A stretch of 7,086 nucleotides of DNA from Planctomycetia bacterium. Its GTDB lineage: Bacteria > Planctomycetota > Phycisphaerae > Phycisphaerales > SM1A02. The stretch spans positions 1 to 7,086 of the forward strand of contig JAACEA010000327.1 in assembly GCA_009936695.1 (NCBI GenBank), read 5' to 3'. A model generated the notes under the pieces. It ran no database searches. It saw only the letters and a list, made by a program, of their open reading frames with translations, and was not told the DNA's origin. Positions 1-6,100 of the stretch are shown piece after piece; positions within the stretch are counted from its first letter, which is position 1; each line of letters begins with the position of its first letter. Made by a program: the position numbers and the translations under genes.

Positions 1-36
1 GCTGAAGACGAGCGTGTACCGAGCTTGGAATCTCAC
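1..36 (-). CDS. possible start of a further minus-strand gene (partial, runs off left edge)
   Basis: Reading the minus strand from 36, a GTG codon opens 12 sense codons (VRFQARYTLVFS) to the window edge. A GGGGA sequence lies 8 bases upstream and could serve as ribosome binding site. The gap to the stop of the preceding lipoprotein gene is only 17 bases, as expected inside an operon. The basic residues followed by a hydrophobic run would suit the start of a signal peptide or membrane segment. Twelve codons are too few to identify a family, and a stretch this short can be open by chance in GC-rich DNA. Confidence 0.25.
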   Translation of the reverse strand, partial: MRFQARYTLVFS

Positions 37-53
37 CGAACGGATCCCCGCCG

Positions 54-875
54 TCAGTCGCTGGAGGCGGCGGCGGCCCGGACGTTGTTCACCCGGGCTC
101 GCTCTCGATCGACGAGGCTCGACACCAGCTCCGACGCCGCGAAATCAAGCCAGTGGTCGTAGACCATCAGGTAGTAGCGCTCGGGGGGATCGAATCCATC
201 CGTGACGTCGTCGTTGCTCTTCGCGTACTCGCGGACCTGACCCCGCACCGTGTGGTTCGTGGCGTCGAAGACGGCGACCACGTCGGTCAGCGTGCGCACG
301 GGGGCATCGGAATCCGTGCCGCGGTCTCCGGTGCGACCGGTGAGACGCCGGGATTCGAACGCCTCCTGGACCTCGTTCTCGTCCGCGACGAGCAGGATGT
401 TCGCACCGAAGCGCGGTGGATCGTAGGGGTTCCATTCCGTGATCGTTCCCACCACGATCCCATCGCCCCCGATGAGCCGCAGGATCGATCGTGCCTCGTC
501 GAGCGTTCGAATCTCGGCGAGGCCGATCTGTCGCATGGCTTCGAGGGTGCGGTTCAGGGGAACCGCCTGCCACCCCTGCACGCCGTTGAGCGCGACGACC
601 AACTTGTCCGAGACCGACGCCTGCTGATCGGGGCGGATCACCACCCCGGAGTCGTTGCCGAAGGGGGCCACCACGAGATTCGCGGCATAGGGCGCGATGA
701 TCGGCTCGGACGGTTGCAGCTTTCGCTCGGTCGTCTCGCAGCCGGCAAGGCCGCTGATCACCGGACCGGCGATCGAGGCGACGAGCACCGGACGAATGGC
801 GCATCGCACGAGTCGCTCGAACCACCGACCGCACCCGTGTGATGGGCGTTTTTCTGAGACGAATACGGTTGTCAT
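54..875 (-). CDS. lipoprotein with CsgG/FlgO/TolB-N-like alpha/beta domain
   Basis: This gene encodes a 273-aa predicted lipoprotein. A basic N-region (residues 1-28) is followed by a hydrophobic stretch and the lipobox LAGC with Cys46, so it should be lipid-anchored to an envelope membrane. Residues about 60-165 alternate strand-like and helix-like segments: NLVVAPFGNDSG (67-78), SDKLVVALN (89-97), a basic helix, then GIVVGTITEWNPYDPPRFG (139-157). The 'VVGTITE..PYDPPR.G' motif recalls small CsgG/FlgO-type and TolB-N-type envelope lipoproteins; this is resemblance by eye, not a search result. The C-terminal part (195-260) is helical and charged and has no motif I recognise. I chose ATG 875 because AGGA lies just upstream (spacing 4) and the lipobox follows. 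The N-region is long for a lipoprotein, so an in-frame ATG at 944 or a GTG near residue 23 remain possible. A hairpin separates it from the propeller gene upstream, and it probably works with that protein. Confidence 0.75.
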   Translation of the reverse strand: MTTVFVSEKRPSHGCGRWFERLVRCAIRPVLVASIAGPVISGLAGCETTERKLQPSEPIIAPYAANLVVAPFGNDSGVVIRPDQQASVSDKLVVALNGVQGWQAVPLNRTLEAMRQIGLAEIRTLDEARSILRLIGGDGIVVGTITEWNPYDPPRFGANILLVADENEVQEAFESRRLTGRTGDRGTDSDAPVRTLTDVVAVFDATNHTVRGQVREYAKSNDDVTDGFDPPERYYLMVYDHWLDFAASELVSSLVDRERARVNNVRAAAASSD

Positions 876-879
876 GGCG

Positions 880-883
880 TCCT
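880..883 (-). promoter_or_regulatory. ribosome binding site of the CsgG-like lipoprotein gene
   Basis: On the minus strand AGGA stands 4 bases before ATG 875. The spacing is short, but an extra AGG lies just upstream, and the other in-frame ATG (944) has only a weak GAGAG before it. This favours the 875 start. Confidence 0.4.
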
Positions 884-1040
884 GCCTGAGTGACCTCGCG
901 AGGGGCGACGTCCGGATGTCTCCCATCCGTACGATCCGTTTCATCGGCCGATCTCTCGGCGGAACGGCAGAAAAGAAGGATCTGTCCCACTCGGAGAGGC
1001 GAGGCCCGCCCCTGACCCCGTCGCACCCCCCTGAATGAGA

Positions 1041-1073
1041 CCGCGGGGCCGGCCTTGTCGGCCGACCCCGCGG
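1041..1073 (-). terminator. GC-rich hairpin after the TolB-like gene (terminator or attenuator)
   Basis: An inverted repeat begins 37 bases beyond the stop of the propeller gene. The outer arms CCGCGGGG and CCCCGCGG (8 bp) enclose a 5-bp inner stem and a 5-base loop. Read as minus-strand RNA, the single imperfect position is a U-G wobble, giving a continuous 14-bp stem. Read as plus-strand RNA it is a C-A mismatch. The next bases (TCTCATTC) contain no real T-run, so this is not a textbook intrinsic terminator. It may act as a Rho-assisted end, a 3' stabiliser or an attenuator before the downstream lipoprotein gene. Confidence 0.55.
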
Positions 1074-1109
1074 AATCATCGATCGTCGAGCGGCCGCAGC
1101 CGCTTCGGC

Positions 1110-2513
1110 TCAGTGGTCGTCATCGTGCCCGCCGGCACCCGCGACCGTCTGCGGGGCGATGGCACCGGGAGCGTCGAAGACGCCCGGAGCATTCCCTGAG
1201 ACCGCCCAGATGACGTCGAGGCCGCCTCGGTTGCTGGTGAAGTAGACCCGCCCATCGGCTGCCCAGGTCGGTCGCATGTTGCGGAAGCCGCCTGAAGTCA
1301 GGGCCGTTCGTCCCATGCCGTCCGCCTGAATCACCCAGATGTCACTCTCGACGGGCATGCCGTCCTCGGACACCTCGGGGCGTTCGACCGACGTGAACGC
1401 GATCCGCGTGCCGTCCGGGGACCAGGTCGGATGCATGATCGCCGCGTCGCCGGCGGCGACGACTTCCGTGGGATTCGCGCCACCGGCTTCGGTGAGATCG
1501 ATGGTCCAGACTCCGTAGAGCTGGCTGCCGCGCTGGCGGGCCCGCTGGAAGAGAATCCGGTCGGTCGATGCGTCGGGCGACCACCGCGGGAACATGCCCT
1601 CGCAGACGAAGGTCCGGACACCGGGCCGCTCCAGGGAGACGGTCCAGAGTTCCCAACGCGCCGTTCGGTCGTTGAACCGGCAGTAGCAGAGCCGGCTGCC
1701 ATCGGGGGACCACGTGGGATGAAGTTCATGGGCGTCGTCGAAGGTGATCTGCGTGGCGGGGCCACCGTCCACGGACATCACGAAGACGTCCCAGTTGCCG
1801 TTGCGATCGCTCGTGAAGACCACCTTGCGGCCATCCGGCGCGATCTCGGGCATCACGTCCTGGGCGGGATCGGAAGTCAGCTGGGTGACGACGCGACCGT
1901 CGATGGTCTTGCGATAGATGTCCGCGTCCTCGCGGTGCTGGGTCGAGGCGAAGATGATCCACTCCCCGTCGCTCGAGACGTCGGGGTCGAAGTCAGCACC
2001 CTCGGCCGCGAAACTGACCTGGAAGAGGTTGCCCTCTCCGCCGTTCCAGTCGCCCTCCGGGGCGGTGCCTCCGAAGTCGGCGAACATGCTCATCCGGACG
2101 GCGGTGGCGTCGGCCACCGGTCGATTGGTGGCGGTGAACGCGACCTGCGCCCCCGAGTCGCCCGACGAATCCGCTTCGACCCAGCCGCTGTTGACGTCGG
2201 GGGTCGAATCGAACGCGACGGTCTGCGTCGCGGGGGTGACAGGCGTGTTCCAGCCCGTGTCCGTGGTGTCCTCGTACCAGCCGTCCCGATAGGTCGGGGA
2301 CGCCCAGGCGGCACCCGACTCCGAGTCGACGTTGGATGCCGAGGCGTTCACCGCGGCGAGATCGCCGTTGCCGTTCGCGGTCTCGGTAGCACAACCACCG
2401 AGCTGCATGGCGAAGACCGCCGTGCCGATCGCGGCGATCGCGGACATGACGAGCGAGCCGACACCGCGGGGGACGGCGGGCGAGGCAGGACGATGGGAAG
2501 GACTGGTGGACAT
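1110..2513 (-). CDS. TolB-like six-bladed PD40 beta-propeller lipoprotein
   Basis: This gene encodes a 467-aa envelope lipoprotein. Residues 1-40 form a signal peptide ending in the lipobox LGGC (Cys41). Residues 42-165 are low-complexity, rich in Ser, Thr, Asp, Ala and Gly, and probably form an extended linker. Residues 170-440 hold six PD40/TolB-type repeats: DPDVSSDGEWIIFAS (176), MPEIAPDGRKVVFTS (221), HPTWSPDGSRLCYCR (265), FPRWSPDASTDRILFQ (308, with a two-residue insertion), HPTWSPDGTRIAFTS (361) and RPTWAADGRVYFTSN (414). Six such blades match the TolB propeller, which in Tol-Pal binds Pal and other partners. The TolB N-terminal domain is absent, and no tolA, tolQ, tolR or pal is nearby, so I do not call it tolB. 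The protein ends in GGHDDDH, a possible metal-binding tail. I chose ATG 2513 because GGAG lies 9 bases upstream and the signal peptide follows at once; the reading frame is open further upstream, but that extension shows no protein-like features. Confidence 0.85.
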   Translation of the reverse strand: MSTSPSHRPASPAVPRGVGSLVMSAIAAIGTAVFAMQLGGCATETANGNGDLAAVNASASNVDSESGAAWASPTYRDGWYEDTTDTGWNTPVTPATQTVAFDSTPDVNSGWVEADSSGDSGAQVAFTATNRPVADATAVRMSMFADFGGTAPEGDWNGGEGNLFQVSFAAEGADFDPDVSSDGEWIIFASTQHREDADIYRKTIDGRVVTQLTSDPAQDVMPEIAPDGRKVVFTSDRNGNWDVFVMSVDGGPATQITFDDAHELHPTWSPDGSRLCYCRFNDRTARWELWTVSLERPGVRTFVCEGMFPRWSPDASTDRILFQRARQRGSQLYGVWTIDLTEAGGANPTEVVAAGDAAIMHPTWSPDGTRIAFTSVERPEVSEDGMPVESDIWVIQADGMGRTALTSGGFRNMRPTWAADGRVYFTSNRGGLDVIWAVSGNAPGVFDAPGAIAPQTVAGAGGHDDDH

Positions 2514-2522
2514 GGTCGTGGT

Positions 2523-2526
2523 CTCC
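2523..2526 (-). promoter_or_regulatory. ribosome binding site of the TolB-like gene
   Basis: GGAG on the minus strand stands 9 bases before ATG 2513. It decides the start, because the open frame continues about 300 bases further upstream without any signal-peptide-like sequence. Confidence 0.55.
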
Positions 2527-2602
2527 GCGCGGCGATTCGTTCTGCCGCGAGAGAGCCATCGGCCGCCTCGGAGGGGCGATTCAGCCGGACTCTCGGGATT
2601 TG

Positions 2603-2671
2603 TCACTTCATGCCGATCATGCCGCCGGAAACTCGGCCTCCACCCCCCCCTGATCCTTCCCCAACACGCAT
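2603..2671 (-). CDS. doubtful 22-aa glycine-rich small ORF in the leader of the TolB-like gene
   Basis: On the minus strand ATG 2671 opens 22 codons ending in TGA at 2603. The peptide starts MRVGEGSGGGGG and ends GGMIGMK. Its glycine run is encoded largely by the G8 tract. It lies 89 bases upstream of the TolB-like start codon and could be a leader peptide, the tail of a decayed gene, or chance. No Shine-Dalgarno sequence is visible before the ATG, so I rate it low. Confidence 0.12.
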   Translation of the reverse strand: MRVGEGSGGGGGRVSGGMIGMK

Positions 2672-2708
2672 GATCAACGCCCGCAAGGTCTGATAACCAC
2701 TTCAACAA

Positions 2709-2724
2709 GGCCAGCCGGCTGGCC
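2709..2724. repeat. 16-bp perfect palindrome, candidate operator or hairpin
   Basis: GGCCAGCCGGCTGGCC is self-complementary across all 16 bases. As RNA it can form a 6-bp stem with a CCGG loop. On the minus strand it is followed by TTGTTG, but no minus-strand gene lies upstream that would need a terminator here. Its place about 200 bases before the TolB-like start would suit a dimeric repressor site. Confidence 0.35.
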
Positions 2725-2896
2725 CCTCGAAGATGCCGGGCGGGCCGGGTGGAGCCGCTCGAAGGACCAGCATCAGGATTCGAACCGAACGACCCGCCTC
2801 CAGCGACCATCCTCCATGGAGCCTCGCCTCCGCAGGCCTGCTGTGGACGATTTCCGGATCCGACGACGAGTCGCGAACTTTCAGCGCGGACTCCAC

Positions 2897-2902
2897 TACA
2901 CT
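2897..2902 (+). promoter_or_regulatory. possible -10 box of the tRNA-Lys gene
   Basis: TACACT matches four of six bases of the TATAAT consensus, including the first two and the last. It lies 11 bases before the mature tRNA end, which would give a transcript start near 2907-2909. No good -35 hexamer stands at 16-18 bases upstream, so the assignment is tentative. Confidence 0.35.
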
Positions 2903-2904
2903 TT

Positions 2905-2997
2905 GGGACTCGGGATTCCGTAGCTCAGTTGGTAGAGCATGCGACTTTTAATCGCCAGGTCCTGGGTTCGAGCCCCAGCGGAATCACTCCGAGTCTC
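2905..2997 (+). other. leader/trailer helix of the pre-tRNA-Lys
   Basis: The bases just before the tRNA, GGGACTCGG (2905-2913), pair with CCGAGTCTC (2989-2997) just after it: eight Watson-Crick pairs and one G-U. Only A2986, C2987 and T2988 separate this helix from the acceptor stem, so the primary transcript would have a nearly continuous 16-bp stem. Such a helix bears on 5' cleavage by RNase P and on 3' end formation. It may also serve in place of a terminator, since no T-rich hairpin follows the gene. Confidence 0.6.
2914..2986 (+). tRNA. tRNA-Lys (anticodon UUU)
   Basis: A 73-base cloverleaf can be folded by hand. The acceptor arms are GATTCCG (2914-2920) and CGGAATC (2979-2985), a perfect 7 bp. 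The D arm is GCTC/GAGC around loop AGTTGGTA. The anticodon loop CTTTTAA carries TTT at 2947-2949, which reads AAA/AAG. The variable loop is AGGTC. The T arm is CTGGG/CCCAG around TTCGAGC. The discriminator is A2986, and the next bases are CTC, so CCA is not encoded and must be added by a nucleotidyltransferase. The outermost anticodon-stem pair (27:43) is T-C and does not pair. The flanks of the gene are mutually complementary and form an extra helix in the precursor. Confidence 0.96.
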
Positions 2998-3035
2998 GTG
3001 CCTGCCCGCGATGCACGGTGACCGGATGGACAGTT

Positions 3036-3065
3036 GATCGGAGCCGTCGGAAACGGACGCCGATC
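3036..3065 (+). other. imperfect hairpin between tRNA-Lys and the SNF2 gene
   Basis: GATCGG (3036-3041) pairs with CCGATC (3060-3065). Inside a small internal loop, CCGT (3044-3047) pairs with ACGG (3053-3056) around a CGGAA loop. There is no T-run after it. It could be part of the SNF2 leader or of the tRNA 3' end, or be chance in GC-rich DNA. Confidence 0.25.
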
Positions 3066-3138
3066 GGGATTCGTGGGACGTCGGAAGCGTGATCGACATC
3101 GCGTTTCAGACTCGACGCGCGGCACACCGTCGCGACAT

Positions 3139-3143
3139 GGAGG
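3139..3143 (+). promoter_or_regulatory. strong Shine-Dalgarno before a probable ATT start of the SNF2 gene
   Basis: GGAGG (followed by T) is the best ribosome binding site in the window. In the SNF2 reading frame the codon 9 bases downstream is ATT at 3153. The first standard start codon in that frame, TTG 3177, is 33 bases away and has no Shine-Dalgarno of its own. The frame is closed by TGA at 3090, and there is no ATG, GTG or TTG between that stop and 3177. Confidence 0.6.
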
Positions 3144-3176
3144 TCGCCAGTCATTTCCGGAACCCCGACGATCGTC

Positions 3177-6100
3177 TTGCATGGCGTGGTCAAAGGCGAC
3201 GCCTGGCTTCTCTGGGGCGAGCAGGGGGATCGGCTTCGAGATCCCGACCCGCCTTCCGTCGAGCCGGTGACGACCGCGTCGCCCGACGGCGATGGCGGTG
3301 TGGCGACCGCCAAGGCGGCGGTGGCGAAGCATCCGTTCGCGGCATCCCATGAAACACTTCGCCTCGCGCTCGACGGGATTCTCGGTGAAGACCGACTGAA
3401 ACCGGTCGATGACGTGATCCTCCGACTTCCGCACGATCGGAACGAGACGACCGAGACCCCGGTGCCCGGACTCGCCCTCGCCACGAGGCTCGCGATCAAC
3501 ACGCCGGACACCGAGGATCTTCATCTCGCCCAAGCCGCCGTGCCCTGCCTCGAAATCGATGCGACCACCGCCGTGGAGCTCTTTCCGAGGATCGTGGAAC
3601 GAGCCCCGGACGACCTGGTGATCGGGCACGACATCCGCTTCTGGTCCGAAGTGGCCACCTTCGCGATCGAGCTTCTCGTCGACCAGCGTTTCGTTCCGTC
3701 GGTGATCCAGGTGGAAGGCGGCCCCCTTCGGGGACGCTGGGTCCCCTGGCTCGCGGACGGCGAACTCGCCGAACCTCTCCGCCACCTCGCGACCGGAATG
3801 CCTTCGGTCGCGATCGCGACCACGGACTTCGCGACCTCCGACCGATGGGCCGCGATCGAGTCCTCGCTCGAGGCGATGGTGGACGCGCTGGTACGACAGA
3901 CCCTCGTGAGCGAGGACTACCTCGAAGCGATCGAGGATCGCGATCCCGAAGCGGACCATCAGGTGGCGATGCTCGGCGGCCTGCTCGGCCCCGATCGGAA
4001 CACCGGGACGTCACGGGAGACCAACGTCGACGTGAGCCGCGGCATGCGACTCTGGCTCGGCGGCCTGATCGATCCCGTGGAGGGTCGCGCCGTCCGACTC
4101 TGCCTGCAGTTGACCGAGCCGCTCGAAGGCGTGCTCGATGCCTCGCCGGAGGACATCGAGAAGGCGACGTGGCCACTGGGCTTCCACCTGCTCGTCACCG
4201 ACGATCCGCCGATCATCGTGGACGCCGAGGACATCTGGGCGGACGGCGGCGGCGGCCGACTCGCGTCGGTGGTGGGCTCCGAAGAGACCCCCGGTGACCT
4301 CCTGCTCGCCGAACTCGGACGCGCCGAACGGATCTGGCCGAATCTCAAGCGGGCCCTCGAAGGCACCAACCCCGCCGGCATGGACCTGTCCACCCCGGAG
4401 GCCCACGCCTTTCTGCAGGAGGCTCGGCCGATCCTGCAGGAGGCGGGCATCGAGGTGCTTTCGCCGTCCTGGTGGGGAAGCACCGCCAGCCGCATCGGCG
4501 TGCGGATGATCATCGAACCGCACGGCGACTCGGACAAGCCGCCGGCGATGGGACTGTCGAGCCTCGTCGACTACTCGTGGGAGATCTCGATCGGCGACCA
4601 GAACGTCGGTCTCGAGGAACTGCGACGACTCGCCGAGAGCGGCGTCCCGCTCGTCCGCGTCGGCGACAGCTGGGTCGAGATCCGATCCGAGGACTTCGAA
4701 CGAGCCAAGGTCTTCCTCGACAAGCATCCCGGCGGCGCCGCCACCCTCGGCGAAGTGCTTCGACTCGCGTCGGTGGGCGAAGAGGACGGCGAGATGCCGC
4801 CGATCACCGGCGTCCGCACCGACGGCTGGATCAAGGAACTGCTCGGCGAGGATGGGATCCCGGACGACTCCGCCCGACCGGTGAAGGTCCCGGCGAACTT
4901 CGTCGGCAAGCTTCGGCCGTACCAGGAGCGCGGCCTCGCGTGGCTCGCGTTCCTCGATCGGTTCGGCCTCGGCGGCTGCCTCGCCGACGACATGGGCCTC
5001 GGCAAGACGATCCAGATGATCGCACTGCTCCAGCACGAGCGGGAGGTCCGGCCCGGCCAGGTCGGACCGACCCTCCTGGTCTGCCCGATGTCCGTGGCCG
5101 GCAACTGGCGACGTGAACTCGAGCGATTCGCCCCCGAGCTGCGAGTCCACATCCAGCACGGTCCCGATCGCCCGGTGGGAGACGGCTTCGTCGAGAAGGT
5201 CGCCGAATGCGACGTGGTGGTCACCACCTACGCGCTGGTGAGCCGCGACCGCCCGTGGATCGAACTGATCGACTGGGAACGCGTGGTGCTCGACGAGGCC
5301 CAGCACGTGAAGAACCCGCCGACCAAGCAGGCGACGGCGATCCGGTCGATCCAGAGTCGACATCGCATCGCCCTGACCGGTACCCCGGTCGAGAACCGGC
5401 TGACCGAACTCTGGTCGATCATGGAGTTCTGCCTGCCGGGATTCCTCGGTCCGCAGGGCGACTTCCGGCGGCGCTTCGCGATTCCGATCGAACGACACCG
5501 CGACGAACGCCGCGCGGAACGGCTACGGCATCTCGTCGGTCCCTTCGTGCTTCGACGCCTCAAGACCGACGACGGCGTGGCCGACGATCTCCCTCCGTTG
5601 GTCGAGAACCGCCAGCACGTCCAGCTCACCACCGAGCAGGCCAAGCTCTACGACACCGTCGTCCAGGACATGCTTCGCAAGGTCGACGAAGCGACAGGAA
5701 TCCGTCGCCGCGGACTGGTCCTCTCCGGACTCGTGCGACTGAAGCAGATCTGCAACCATCCGGCCCACTTCCTTCGGGAGACGGATCTCGCGCCGAAGAA
5801 GGGCGAACGCCTCAGCCAGCGATCCGGCAAGAGCATCCGGCTCGTCGAGATCCTGGAAGAGGTCATGGCCGCGGAGGACCAGGCGCTGATCTTCACGCAG
5901 TTCCGACAGATGGGCCATCTGCTCTCCACGATCCTCCGCCAGGAGTTCGACATGGAACCGCTCTTCCTGCACGGTGGCACGCCGCAGGGACGTCGGGATC
6001 AGATGATCGAGCGATTCCAGAACCGCGAAGCGGCGCCCATCTTCATCCTCTCGCTCAAGGCCGGTGGCGTCGGCGTGAACCTCACGAGCGCGAACCACGT

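Larger units (their letters stand above)
2514..2913. other. divergent intergenic region between the TolB-like gene and tRNA-Lys
   Basis: These 400 bases hold no convincing protein gene; the open frames on both strands are composition artefacts without protein-like sequence. What can be seen is a 16-bp perfect palindrome (2709-2724), a run of eight C on the plus strand (2643-2650), a 22-codon glycine-rich minus-strand ORF (2603-2671), two short palindromes (GCAGGCCTGC at 2832-2841 and CGGATCCG at 2855-2862), and a -10-like box before the tRNA. The promoter of the TolB-like gene should lie here on the minus strand, but I could not find a clear -35/-10 pair. Confidence 0.6.

Noticed and set aside
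153..842. 229-codon plus-strand open frame opposite the smaller lipoprotein
   Set aside because: The minus strand gives a signal peptide with lipobox and a coherent fold. The plus-strand product has no such features.
1070..1078. GCGGAATCA, identical to the last nine bases of tRNA-Lys, as a possible attachment-site repeat
   Set aside because: Nine bases are too few, the copy overlaps the terminator hairpin, and no integrase or mobile gene lies between the two sites.
1431..2693. 420-codon plus-strand open frame opposite the TolB-like gene
   Set aside because: It is antisense to a gene with clear PD40 repeats. Its translation is Arg/Gly/Val-rich with no domain, as expected from the shadow of GC-rich codons.
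2514..2810. N-terminal extension of the TolB-like protein up to an ATG at 2810
   Set aside because: The extension lacks a signal peptide and is rich in Arg, Gly and Ser. Taking it as coding would bury the real signal sequence and lipobox 100 residues inside the protein.
2733..3021. plus-strand open frames running through the tRNA gene
   Set aside because: They read through a complete tRNA cloverleaf and give no protein-like sequence outside it. The translated tRNA stretch (SVAQLVEHATFN type) is a well-known false-ORF artefact.
3806..3821. 16-bp palindrome GGTCGCGATCGCGACC within the SNF2 gene, containing the cyanobacterial HIP1-like core GCGATCGC
   Set aside because: It encodes Val-Ala-Ile-Ala-Thr with the gene's usual GC3 codons, so the symmetry follows readily from codon use. 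I saw no further copies of GCGATCGC in the window that would suggest a HIP1-type repeat.
4011..5498. 495-codon minus-strand open frame opposite the SNF2 gene
   Set aside because: It is antisense to the DUF3670 region and the helicase core, whose motifs are unmistakable. The antisense protein is rich in Arg, His, Asp and Glu, has no recognisable motif and shows no good start.
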